Program-made: the position numbers and the translations under genes
NCBI GenBank assembly: GCA_022605955.1
Contig: JAKCOZ010000039.1
Location: 1,302,001-1,366,000 of the forward strand
Direction of reading: 5' to 3'
Length of the DNA: 64,000 nucleotides
Origin: Rallus limicola
Taxonomy: Eukaryota > Chordata > Aves > Gruiformes > Rallidae
The notes under the pieces: generated by a model
What the model was told of the DNA's origin: nothing
Database searches by the model: none
The model's input: only the letters and a program-made list of their open reading frames with translations
In this document: in pieces, positions 11,166 through 22,990 of the stretch
Layout: every line of letters begins with the position of its first letter
How positions within the stretch are numbered: the stretch's first letter is position 1

Positions 11166-13807
11166 CCACTCTGGACCACAACCAGACTTTTCTGAGACTC
11201 TGAAACTGGGATTACTGAAGAACTGAGAAAAGTGTCAGCAGCTTCTCTCCTACGCACGCACGCACACACTAATAGGAATTTATCCAACCAAACAAAGCAG
11301 AGCCATTATAATTTAAGGATAACGCCCTTTCCCCAGTACTCACACTCAGTGCATGATTATCCAGTGGAATTCCAAAGCTGAATAAATTCAGTAAAATGTA
11401 CCGTACATCGCTGAAATGCAGATGATGCACATAGACATGGAACATTTAATTTTCTTCACTAAAATATTTTCTGAAACTGTTTTTATTTAGAATGATGTAT
11501 TACCTTTCTACTTCTCTTTAGGATTTAGGAATAAAGTTTAATTTTGTCTTCTTGCAGGACAAGATCAAATATTAAGTGTTCTCTGTACCTTATATGAGAA
11601 TGCCATAGAAATCAAAGGGTCTGAATATGGGAATGATAGGAGTTGAGATTTTACATTTATGCCACATGTAATAAAATTTTCATACTGTTTCCACCTAATA
11701 GGACTATTGGACAGAAACACGTATTGAAGAGAGTAGAACTACACTACCTTAAAGGAAAAGTTGTCATAGGAATTAAATTAATATCAGATGTTCATTGCTA
11801 CACCCCTTCAGCCATGAAAAAATTTCCTATCTCCTTTTGGGGTGTCTGCTGTGTTGGTTTCATAAAAATAACAGTTCTGACAGAGCTCACAGCCAGGTGG
11901 TCATCTGTTGAAGTAGCAGATTACAATCTGGTCCAAAGTGGTTATGTAAGTATGCATAAACAGAAATACATACATATCTGTAAATTTATTTATGTGCGTA
12001 TGTATGAAATAAATATATTAAATTTCCTCTCAAAGACTATTTTTTCCTGTTCTCACCATTTTACTATTCTTAAAACTGCTCTTAAAATGTTGTCATAATT
12101 CTTGGTAACAGCCACATGGCAGATTTTATAGTACATAATTTATTTATCCACTGTCTTGCACAGATTAGACCTTTTGAAATGTAGGCAATTAATAAAAAAT
12201 ACCCTTAGCAAGTGGCAGAGATTTAAAATAGTTGCATTTCTATAGAACTATTATATTAATGGAGATATTGCAATTGGAATGGAGGCCCCATTGTGTTAAG
12301 TGCTGTACAATCACAGAGTCAAAGACAGGCCTTGCTCCATAATGCTTGCAGGCTAATTAGCAACAACAGTAGAACATGACTTATTTTCATTGATACTGGG
12401 ACACTTAGGGCCCACTCAGACTCCCACCAAGCTTAGTTGTAAGACTCCTACTAACCTTAATAGGCATTGAAGCTGGTCTCCACTGTGAATCAACCAGTTC
12501 TGTGAACTATCAAGCACACAAGCAAGCACAATGTGAAGGCAGCAATAAATAAAAAAAAAGAAAAAGAAGAAAAATAAAAAGTGCTAGAGTATCAGAGAAC
12601 GTACTTTGTTCATTTATTTTGACAAGGCTAGTTTAAATAATTTATGAAACTTCATAGTAACACTAATGAATTTAGCGTTCAAGTAATGAAGGCTTGATAG
12701 TGTGGGGTCTTCATTATAACATTCTGCCACTAAGCCTTTGATTAAAAGATTAAAAGAGTTGAAGACTCCATTTCATTTATTTCTTTATTTTGATAAGTTC
12801 ATTTTGTTTGCAGATTAGTACATTGAGAATTTCCTATTGTAACTTTTTGCCCCTGGCTCTGCAACACATCTGAGGACTATATCCAATCTGTCATCTACAT
12901 GTCTACAATAAAAGTTCCTGCTATTCAAATGGAGTCTGGAAAATAAAATCAGATGTCTAAATTTCTTTAAGAAGTCCTATTTTCTGTTCTCAAGTGAAAA
13001 GCTGTGTCTTTTCTTTCTCTCCACCTGGTCCCCATATCCTGCATCCCTATATGCACGGTGACACAGAAATGGGTAGACATAGCAACACTGTTGGTTTAGT
13101 CAGTAACCCACTGCTTGGAATGTTTACATAAACTATGAGAGTAGGGGTCTTCAGTCTGTTATGGCTAAATAGACTGAAAACATTTCTCCAATCAATGCCA
13201 AACTACACGGGAGCTACCGCGTGAAAGACAAAAGGCTCAAGAATGTATTGTCTAATTTTGTCTATCAGAGCATCAGTAATGATCTTCTCTATATGCTTTT
13301 TAAAAAAGATTAAAAGCCTCACATTCCAAACTCTTAGAAATGGGCTTCTAAACGTTATTACTTACAAAGTAATTAACTGTTTCTGTAACCGCTCTTCTTG
13401 GAAAACTGTTCTCTACAACAAAAGGATAAAAAAGGTTAGCACGCATTTGATCCTATTTAAATCAGTAGGACTCTTCAAATGTGTTTGCACTAAACAGCAA
13501 GTACTTCCATGGGAACTAATGTGTTAACTGGGAAAGCATCTGCTCACAAGCACATCTGTAATGATGACTGTAAGCTTCTAATAAGTGAAAGAACTGTAAA
13601 AGTAAATGATCCATACATGTTCTTGAAGGAACCCTGCTGTCATTAAGATCGGCCTCTGCATGGATACATCAATAGTATAGTTACAAATTCTGTTGCAGAT
13701 CACTTCATCTTCTAGGTTATGTGATAGAGAAAGACAGAACTTATCCTGGAGTGCAGGATAAAATGATTTCACAGAGGAAGCCATCATCCATCTAGATTTC
13801 TAAGGGG

Positions 13808-13842
13808 AAAAAAAAAGAAAAAAAGAGAAAAAAAGAAAAAAC
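13808..13842. repeat. Purine (A/G) low-complexity run
   Basis: A run of A-blocks separated by single G residues, with no other structure. Confidence 0.75.
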
Positions 13843-15640
13843 TCCCTGCAGTTTTGTAGTCCACTGCTTTAATAGCTCTGATTAGGTACATACAGAGATG
13901 ATATTAACAAGCTATTTCTGCACATAATCATAAAATCCTAGCTGAGTCTTCCTAAACAGTAGTCACTGTACACAACTGGTGTATGTTGGTCATATGATTG
14001 ATTAATTTTCAATGGGAAAATAATTTGACATATCTGGGGTTTATTAAGTACTGAACAGGACTCAAAAGTTCTATAGGAAAAAAAACCCTGAAAGTTTCTT
14101 TTTAATCTTGTCAAACTTTTATCTGCTGTCTTCGCATAATTTTTTGTAATTTTACAATTTGTGGATATTATTTACTTCACTTGTAATTTTTTCCTACATA
14201 TCCTTTTCTTATTTAGCCACTGTATTTGCAGTATATTGCTACAGCATTATGCTACTGGCCCTGCCAACCACAATACAATTGTTAAAATAATAATTTTATT
14301 TTTTTCAAACATTAGGAATCTGTTTCTCACTAAATTTTTATGCCTGTTTTTATTTTAATGGAATGGTTGGCATTTATGATATTTATGAAATTTTAAACAG
14401 CTGCTGTTAAATGTGTCAATATCTTATTATGATCATAAACTGCTATAGGCGGGCAAAATTATGACAAACTGCCATAAAATGCAGATAGAGACATATTGTC
14501 AAAGCAAAGGCTTTGTCAGCTTCATATGGGGCATCTAATTGTAAGTACTCTCAAGCACGCTTCAGCATGCTGTATCGTAAAGCAAGGTCTGATTCTGCAT
14601 CTGGTAGATGAATTAGCAGGCAAATGCTGATGTGAGCATTCTCCTTGAATTCAACAGGACTACAGTGTTCATTTTGGATGGGATTCAAGTCACTTAACTG
14701 CAACCATTGAAAAGTTAAACTTCTAGTGTAAGTATGTTATCTAAGCTCCCACAGATGTCAGCGAAGAGTTGAGCACAGGCTTATGTGGATTCATTACACC
14801 CTGAAATAGTTGTATACAATAGGTCAGCCGAATACTCTGTTGGGGTGGTTTTTGGTCTCTCTTGACTGCTGAGGAAGTCTTCACAGAGACACTTGCCTTC
14901 ATAGTCCGCATACAAAACTGGCAGTTATTAGTTCTCAGGATTTATGTCTACTGTTAGTAATACTAGAGAATCAGATATTATTCTGAGAGGGCCTGAGGTG
15001 TCAGCTTTGCTGTTTATCCTGCATCTACTGAGAAAAAGAAGATGCATCATGCCCAATGCCTTTCAACATCTAGTAATATTTTCATTGATCTTGCTAATTT
15101 TCCATCTTCAATCAGTACATCAATGAAACTAACCAACAAAATAGAACAGAGTTACAAAAGCAGATCTGAAACACTAGTGCTATCACTCTCCAGTTCTTAG
15201 AGAGTGGAGATGCATATTCAAGAAGGAGTATTCCCTGTGGCATGAAGACAATTATACTTTGTGTTGTATACAGATATACGCTGGGAACCAACAGCCTGTC
15301 TTAAGATCTGCAATGAAGAGACAATAACTCCAAAGCGTAAGTTAATGTGCATGTTGCATTTTACAGCACAACATCCTGCGCAGGACAGAACTAGGAAAAT
15401 TACTGAGATTTCAAACATTTCCTTTGGAGGAAAGGATAGAGAAGCTGCCCTGTGAAAGCAAATTGCTAACCACAAACAGCTGAAGGCACAGAAAAACATT
15501 TGTTCTGAACAGGGATCTTGAATATCAGCTTTCCTTTTTGTGATTTAGTCCTTTAACCATCCCAATGTCTCTTCCATTTGCTCCAAGTTTACCCAGACTC
15601 CTGTCCTGAAGCTCCTAAGTAATTTCTGGTGACAAGGAAT

Positions 15641-15681
15641 GCACATAGCATTCTGCTATGTGCTTTCTGCTTTCTGCTTTC
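15641..15681. repeat. Short hairpin followed by a (TGCTTTC)3 tandem repeat
   Basis: GCACATAGCA at 15641-15650 pairs perfectly with TGCTATGTGC at 15654-15663 across a 3-base loop (TTC). The heptamer TGCTTTC is then repeated three times at 15661-15681, overlapping the end of the right arm. A 10-bp stem is near what chance would give in a window this size, so only the combination is of mild note. Confidence 0.8.
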
Positions 15682-16997
15682 AATGGCTCATAGGCTGTAA
15701 CAGACTGGCTGTCAGGTAGATAGGGACACTGAAAAGATGTCCCAGCCTCCTGTCGACCATCACGAGTTATCGTAGCAAATGTGCGTTTAAGTGTTGAGAG
15801 ATTTCCATTTGCGAAGCTTCTAGCTCATTTGCAAACATGTAGTTCTGAGAGATGTTTAATACTGACAAGTTATATGAAGTGCAGTGTTGCATGCAGGTGG
15901 ACTTGCCTATTTATTTACTAATATACCCTTCCTCCTATGTCACATACAAATAAGAAGGGACAAGCCTGGCAAAGCTGGCCTCACATATTTAAATAGCCAG
16001 TGACCGAGTAGTTGTTGTCTGTCTGTTCACTACTGAAAGGAAGCATGCCTCCTGAGAGGCAAACCTAATCTCAGTTCCAGCTCTATTTTTTAGCTTGAAA
16101 ATAGGCCCATTTACTACCCTCCAAGGACCATGAGATAAGCATTAACCCAGGAGCACAGTATTTTTAATATAGTTAATTTTTACCTCTGGATCAGAGGGCA
16201 CTGTAAATGTTTACGTTTGGTCTAATGTAGAATATCTGAGTACAGCCAAGGTCTTATAATCCTCAGTAACCTTTTTCACTTTACTGAAAAAATGTTTGCA
16301 TCAAAGTAATAATTTTAGGAGAGAAATATTTGCTATGCACTCCATCAGTATGCAGATGTAACTGAAAATTACAAAAGAAGCTATGAGCTATAAATTTATT
16401 TGATAACTTAAAAATCCTCAATTTTTAAAACAAAATAAATTCCCTTTCTTTTATTTTAACATTTAAAACATAATTTCTTTCTAGAAAGAACTCCATTTGA
16501 GGTCACTTCATTTAAGTGTCTGTTGCTTATTTTCAGATTTAAAAAAAAACACTTTTCGTAAAAGCTGACATTTAAATCCCTAAAACTAAAATCACAATTT
16601 ATTTTTTTTATATAGCCACATAACATGTTATCTCAGAAGAGGTTCTGCTGTAATACAATGTAATATGCATTTATTAAGAGACCATTATGATCATTTATTT
16701 TGTGAAGAGATGACGAACCCTCTGCTAAAATCACATTTTTATGTATCACCAAAAGGAATAGTAAAAAACAATCTTCCTTTAGGACTCCAAATGATTATAT
16801 GAAGTTTATTACAGAGGTACTTTAAAAAGTATTTTAGGGTAACCTTTGTGTTCCTTCCTTATCAATAGATGACAGCAGCAAGAATTTCACGTATCAGAAA
16901 ACCGTGTGAGGTCCATATTCATCAGGGAAGTCCAAGACTTTTGATCTGACTAGGCAGAAACCCTCTCAAATCGATCAAGAGGAAGATAATGGAAAAT

Positions 16998-17031
16998 GGG
17001 TTAATGACACTTCAGACAGTGTCATTAACCC
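16998..17031. repeat. Perfect 14-bp inverted repeat with 6-base loop
   Basis: GGGTTAATGACACT at 16998-17011 is exactly complementary to AGTGTCATTAACCC at 17018-17031, separated by TCAGAC. The symmetry does not extend into the flanks or the loop. Each arm contains TTAAT and TGACA (TGTCA in reverse), which resemble homeodomain and TALE-class (MEIS/TGIF) cores. The stem is too short for a typical microRNA precursor. It is not part of any transposon I recognise. Confidence 0.95.
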
Positions 17032-19679
17032 TTAAGAAAACCAATACAAATTTCAGTGCAAACCAACACTAAGGTGAAATCACTCCCTTTTCCTCTCCTG
17101 ACCAGAAGGAACAACAGTCGTGCAAGAAGGATTATGCAGCGGTGAATACTCTTCCACATGCCCCAGGAAAGATGCAAGAGGTGTGTGGGAAGTGGGGAGT
17201 CACAGGACAGAGGAAGAATGTAACAGAGCATCAATAGCAAAATAATGAAAAAAGCATTCATCTTGTTAAAGTTTTGACTTATAACAGCCTACTGAAAAAA
17301 GGTTTTGTCCATTTATTTCTTATTCTCCTTTTCCAGAAACTTCTTTTTATTAGATGGCTCCTGAGGCAAGGTAGGACTTTGCAGAATCACATCACCAGGG
17401 GTGGAAGTGATCTCCCTTAACTGCAGCTATCTGAAAGCTCAGTGTTTTGAGTTAGCCATTTTCCTTAATGGAAGTATATCTCCTTCTGAAAGAGCTGACT
17501 AAAATAACTCAGATTAATTACTTTTTACAGGTCCCTGTTAGTGAAAGCCTAACTGACTATAGAGAACATCTGTCTGTGAGATGGAAATGGGAGAGGAGAA
17601 TGATCCCACCCATATTGCAGAGGAGGAGATTAACAGGGCACCAGGGCAGAGAAGCACAAATGGCCCTGGAAATCTCTATGATCTCAGAACAAAGTATATC
17701 CAAGCTAAATGTGACAAGTCCCAAGGGACTTTCCAGACATTTCAGTTGGAGCCTCTGTTTGGGAGCTGCACCATGGGACAGAATTATATGGTCTGTATTT
17801 ACCACATTGGGTCATGAATTGTTCAGGGAACATACTCAGGACTGAGTTTTAGATTTTCTGCTGGGTATTTTGGAGCAGGGTCCTTATACATTATACATTA
17901 AGGGGTAGAAAGGAATTTAGGGAGACTTCTCAGCTGAGAGCTTTGTTTTCCTGAAGGTTTAAGATGTGCAGACTAAGAATGGGAGACATGGGTAGAGGAA
18001 CATAATGACTTTCCATTTCACTTGAAAAAACCCAACAAAATTTCTCTGGTATATATGTGTGTGTATATACATAAGCTGAAAAATCACCATGGACCTCACT
18101 GCTGAAAAATATATTTTGCTTTAGAGGCTGCCCTTGTTTTTGGTGATATCCCTTTGCCTTTCAGGCTACAGTAGAAAGTGATTTTGCTGTAATAATATAG
18201 AGGTAAACACAAAAAATGTAAGTAAGTGCATTTTTGGATGCATATTTTTGTGAAGCAAGTACAGGATGTTTAGCATCTTCCCCTTTGGCTTTATTTATAA
18301 GGCATTCATTCTCTCTCCACAGGTGAATGAAAACCAAGAGGCTCACACAACCTGTTTACAAATATGTCCTGTTTTTATCTATGATTGCTTCACAGCGCTG
18401 CTGTGCTTCTCTGATGTTCAGGGCTTCAGTCAGAGCCCTGATAGAAGCAACACGTTACCTTCCCAACCAAAGAAAATGTAATTTAAGCAAGCCTGTCAAC
18501 AGTAGGGCCCAGCAGGCAGGCAAAGTAAGGAATCCAAAAGAGGGTCAGATTTCCTGGTATTTCTCTGCTAGCAGAGAAGATTAGAAGATAACACCTCTCA
18601 TTTGGAAGAAATGAATCAAATCTGATAAGTGCAAGGCATCCTCAAAAGTTTACAGTGAGAGGGAGGTATTCGCTAAACATAAAACTAGTGCCAGCAATAA
18701 AAGCTGCAGAGAAGTGATGTGCTCCATAGCACAGTACACATGGTGCTGCTCCACGACTTGAAAGTCAGTCTTAGGCTTTTTGTGCAAAAGTGTTTTTAAA
18801 TCCTTACTCCCACAAGGAGCCTGTTCTTGCTTCCTCTCTCACCTGTTTCTTCTCCCTGTCTACTTGTTTCATTTGCTGGATTGGGTGATGTTGCTTGTTT
18901 TTCTGTTTCTTACTGGGACCAAATTATCAATCTACCTGCCATCCACTTGATAACAAAACCCCACAATGAACAGCAGACAGAAGCAACTACATATCAATTC
19001 ATTATTGCTTCTGGGAATAGAAATAATCTAGCTTTTTTTCTTTTTTTTTCCTCTCAGAAATAATTTGCCTTGTCAACATAACAAACAGTAATTAGACCTC
19101 CCTAAACTTCAGCAGAAAAGCATTACTTTCAGGTTCTAGAGATCTACAGTTACAGGCTTCATAAAAAATAACCTCAAAACTTCATGAGATGGTTCAATTG
19201 CTTCTCAAGTACTGGGAATTGCTTATTGATGGCAAAGTTATCGTCTGAGGTGTCTTTTAACTGTGAACCTGTGTGAGTGTCTGAAATCATCAAATCATCA
19301 TTCACTTTGTGTCTTAATCCTGTGTTACTGCAATAGGTGTAACACTGTACATTGTCTGTTGAACCAGGAGGACAATTAATGTATTTTTCATCCTAGGACA
19401 ATGAATGACATTATAAGCAGGAAAAATAAGGCTGTCACATTTGTCTCCTTTTCATCCCTTATAGTATCCTTTAATTTTAATTAGAGTTTTGCCAAAGAAT
19501 AAATATTATCAGATTTATTTTTTCTTTTCTTGCTATGAAGAAATAAAAGTCAAGCAGATAGAGGTACTTTCTTGTTTTGTTTTTTGGGTTGTTTTTTTTT
19601 TTTTAATTTTCATTAAGAATGTTACTGGAGAGCTTCAGCACTCACCAAAACTTGCCACAGGCAAGCACAGCCCTTAACA
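17032..19679. other. Unique non-coding sequence
   Basis: Only short frames without family resemblance. A TG/TA run lies near 18050-18070 and T-rich tracts near 19031-19049 and 19587-19605. The 125-codon plus-strand frame at 17468-17845 overlaps an 82-codon minus-strand frame and shows no recognisable domain. Confidence 0.5.
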
Positions 19680-21400
19680 GAATCCATGTACAAGCGTATG
19701 AACACTCCCATAAATGGTCCTCCACTGTTTCCCAGATCCTAGTCCCCATTTAGTAGCACCCACTCTAGCTGACTGCTCAAGTTGTCAAATGGGTGTCTCT
19801 GCCCATTGTAGCAGGGTGTCACCCACTAGAATGGCTCACCATTTCTTCCTTATAGTCCTGCAATGTTTAGAGTTAGGTGAATCAGGTTCTTTGCTACCAG
19901 GTACCTCTGACTCCCCTTCAAATTCAAGGGTGGTGAACCATTTTAGAGAGGTAAGCCCTCAGGTGGGAAAGGACCCTTATACTTGGTGCCAGAAGTCACT
20001 AGAACCCACCCTGTCCCTTCACTTGAGGATTCATTTACTTTGATGGAGGGGTAAACACTGCCGACTTCTCTGTTGCAGACTGCAACTTAGGCTCTTCAGG
20101 CTGTGGCATCTCAGAGAAGATCCTGTCTCCCCTTCATCTTCCCATGCTGTGCAGCCCAATCACTGCCTCCCACAACTCTTCCACTCAGCAGCACAGCTCC
20201 TTCTAGACAGCTCACCTCCTGCAGGACAAAGTTGGTTTTCTGCTTCAGAGGTCCTTAAAACTCCCTCCAGCCTGGGACTTGGAGGTCTGCATCCACTACC
20301 TGAGAGGCTTAGTCTGCATCAAAGACTCTGCTCTGGCCAACATAGCCACTCCAATATCTGCTGGAGAAACTGATCTGTAGCACATTACTCTCATGTCTGA
20401 GACTATTACAGCAGCACAGTTTCAACTGACTCCCTTCTGCACAAAACGTTGCCTCTGAGAGCTGTGTTCTGGGCCCAGCTCTTAGAGAAGGTTCTTCTGA
20501 GCACCAGCTGAAGGGTGCTTAACCTTCCCTAGTGAGGGGGTAACTACAGGAACAAAGGTTCCAGTCACCCTGGATTAAGAGTAGCTGACCATGTCTGATA
20601 GAAGCTATTAGAGCTTCCTTGGACACACACCCTTGTAGCTCCCCTTACATCATCCTTGACTGATAGCAGCAGGCACCCTCACCTTTCTCAGAAGTTTCTC
20701 AGGCATTTTGCAGTGATCTTGGAGCTTGTTCCCAGAAGGTCCAGAAGTTCCCAAAGCAGAACCCAGAGAATTCTACACAACTGCTGTGTCTGTTGACTAT
20801 GTCTGTTAGCTGCATTCTCGTATGTACAACCAAAATCGCAGACTTAAGTATTAGGACAGTGTCTAACTCACCTGATGTCCATGCCTGGACTCTAGACCCC
20901 TTTCCCAGTCACAGACTCAGACCCTTAGAGCTTCTTGATGCAGGTCTCTTCCTGCCACCAGCTAGTTTAGCTTAAAGTTTGCTAAAATATGACACATCCA
21001 CACACATGCATTCAGGATTGTATTTATGAGGAAAAAAATTAGCAGCCCGGGTCTTTCCAGCTGCTGGCATTTAGACATCTCACATAAGCTTTCCTTCTTG
21101 CCTCTTCAGGCCCTGACAGATAGGTCTGTAAGTCCTTTCAGTTCAGCTTTTTTCCAGCCATTGGCATGCAGACCTTTAAGCATTCACAGACAATGGCCTA
21201 GGGAGTGAGTTTAAGCAGAAAAAAATGGTTAGTAAAAGGGTGTAACAAGAAGTTAAGCAGCTGCCCTTTATCCTTCTTCTCCCTACTTTGTTCTGTTTTC
21301 TTCCTCCCAGTCCACCATGATCCTTCCCTTTCCTCACCTTTGGCCTTTTCGCTAGACACCCTATAAAATGTTTTACAAAATACCACAAGTCCATTTTAAT
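19680..21400. other. GC-richer segment, unclassified (possible old LTR or other repeat)
   Basis: Base composition changes abruptly from AT-rich flanks to a C/T- and CAG/CTG-richer texture for about 1.7 kb. Several 60-110 codon frames run on the plus strand (for example 19714-20043 and 20149-20373), but none shows a known domain, and their proline/serine/leucine bias is what such composition gives. The step in composition and the length resemble a decayed endogenous retroviral LTR or another insertion. I cannot find terminal TG...CA ends, a target-site duplication or a named family. Confidence 0.3.
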
Positions 21401-21583
21401 ATCTGATAATGTAGATGTTAGTCTTGTTTCTCCCTTCTTATCAGTTACAGGTTCAGGTTGACCCTCTTCGAGGCTGTCCGTGAGCAGTGCCTTGAATGAA
21501 CCAGAGGCTGAAGCATTCTGGCCTTTGTTGTCATCTGCATTGTTACTTTCCTAGATACATGCTATTTATATTAAACTGAAGTG

Positions 21584-22118
21584 TCACAGAATCACAGTAT
21601 CACAGAATTACGAGGTTGGAAAAGTCATTTAAGATTATCGAGTCTAACCATTCCCATCCTATGTTAAACCATATCCTTAAGTACCTCATCTACCCTTTTT
21701 TTAAACACATCCAGGGAAAGTGACTCAACCCCCTCCCTGGGCAGCTTGTTCCACATCCCGACAATTCTTTCAGTGAAGAATTTTTTCCTAATATCTAATC
21801 TGAACCTGCCCTGGTGCAGCTTTGTTCCATTTTCCCTTGTCCTATCACCTGTCATCTGGCTGAAGTGACCATCGCCTACCTCTCTACAACCTCCTTTCTG
21901 GTAGTTGTAGGTGGTGATAATGTCTCCCATCAGCCTCCTCTTCTCCAGGCTAAACAGCCCCAGCTCCCTCAGCCATTCCTCATATGATTTTTCCCTCCAG
22001 CCCCTTCCCCAGCCTGGTTGCCCTTCTCTGGACTCACTCCAGGACCTCAATGTCCTTCTTATGGTGAGGAGTCCAGAACTGGACACAGTACTTGAGGTGC
22101 GGCCTCACCAATGACAAG
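21584..22118 (-). mobile_element. CR1 LINE 3' fragment, minus strand, ~535 bp
   Basis: The low-coordinate end is the antisense CR1 terminus in its CACAGAATCACAGTATCACA form, followed by GAGGTTGGAAAAGTC and the TCTAACCATTCCCATCC-like block. The rest encodes the C-terminus of ORF2 on the minus strand. The same subfamily recurs at 56061-56958, which shares nearly the same C-terminal residues and 3' UTR layout. The copy is 5'-truncated at about 22118. Confidence 0.93.
21664..22086 (-). pseudogene. CR1 ORF2 C-terminus, truncated
   Basis: The open frame of about 140 codons is the last part of CR1 ORF2, downstream of the RT catalytic core. It contains [17 protein letters not shown], then [43 protein letters not shown] and a natural-looking end at DEVLKDMV followed by stop. 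The first methionine is fortuitous because the frame continues upstream as CR1 sequence. It lacks every catalytic motif and is a retrotransposon remnant, not a host gene. Confidence 0.9.
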
Positions 22119-22199
22119 TAAAATAAGCAACGTCCTTAAATAAACATTCTGACTTATTTTATTCAATTCAATATCCTTAAACAAGTAATTCAACAAACA

Positions 22200-22990
22200 A
22201 GATGCTCTTTCACTCCATGTACTTTCATTTTCCTCTGTGTTTTAGGGGAAGTCTCGGCCACCCAGGATGGACAAGAGAATGGTGCTGGTTTGAGCTAGCT
22301 GCAAGCACAGAGTTTCCCCTTTATTTGTCCAAGCTGTAAGCTTTGGATGCTTCTGCACTTTGGCTATGCACAGCAGGGGTCAGACTGGCAGCTTTCCGCC
22401 TGCTCCACAAGAGCTGTGCTCTCGTTCAGCTGCTGCTCCCGACCAGGCTGCACATATTGCATCCCCGCAGCACCAGAATGTGATCCCTCTGGACACGGGG
22501 TCGGTCTCTCCCTGCAACCCCACTGTCCATGCTGCAGCTGTGAGCAGGGAAGCTGTCTCTGTGGTCTCACTGCTCCCTCTTTTGGAGCCTAGCAAGGAAG
22601 AAATGTTGTGGCAGGGGAGAAGAAATCAGGTTGAGGCAGATGAAGAGGAGAAGGTGTGAGGAGACCCTGGGCAGGACCCAGAAACAGAGGAGCAGGGTCC
22701 AGGAACAGAGCACACTGAAAGAAGAGAGTGAGATATGGAGCTAAAGTAAACTAAGGCTGGCAGGGGCTGGCAACAGCGAGAGAAAAATAATGTGTCTGGG
22801 GGGGGAAGGCTGTGGCAGAAATAAGGGACAAGGGCAAGAGAAAAGGCTGAAGCTGGATTAAAAGCTGGGGAAGAGAGAAAGGTTTCATTTTATAGCAGAG
22901 TAAATTAGGAATTTGAGCAAAGAGGGACTAGAAAGGAGACTAGGGGAATTAGATCTGGAGAGTCTAAAATGACTAGGATGAATTCCACAC
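22200..22990. other. GC-richer then purine-rich segment, unclassified
   Basis: From about 22230 to 22600 the sequence is GC-richer with CTGCTC and GCAGC texture. From about 22600 to 22890 the plus strand becomes strongly purine-rich (AGGAGAAGG, GGAAGAGAGAAAGG, a run of G near 22799-22806). Overlapping frames of 68-99 codons on both strands have no known domain. It could be an insertion of unknown type or an untranslated exon; neither is shown. Confidence 0.3.

Larger units (their letters stand above)
10085..16997. other. Unique non-coding sequence with scattered low-complexity runs
   Basis: I find no recognisable exon or transposon. Notable contents are an A/C-rich run at about 11101-11165, a CGCACGCACGCACACAC-like run near 11253-11268, an A-rich run at about 12549-12585 and a purine-only run at about 13808-13842. 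At 14370-14600 there is a segment with many homeodomain-like TAAT cores that could be a conserved regulatory element. At 16475-16490 there is a perfect 16-bp palindrome whose centre, TTCTAGAA, resembles a heat-shock element. The 150-codon plus-strand frame at 11643-12098 has no family resemblance and AT-driven composition, so I do not call it a gene. Confidence 0.5.

Noticed and set aside
11643..12098. 151-codon plus-strand open frame
   Set aside because: It has no recognisable domain and AT-driven residue content; a frame of this length is not exceptional in 64 kb read in six frames.
16475..16490. Perfect 16-bp palindrome centred on TTCTAGAA, resembling a heat-shock element
   Set aside because: It is composed mostly of A/T and purine runs and has no promoter nearby; one motif is weak evidence.
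17468..17845. 125-codon plus-strand frame with overlapping frames on both strands
   Set aside because: No similarity to a known family, and overlapping opposite frames suggest chance lack of stops.
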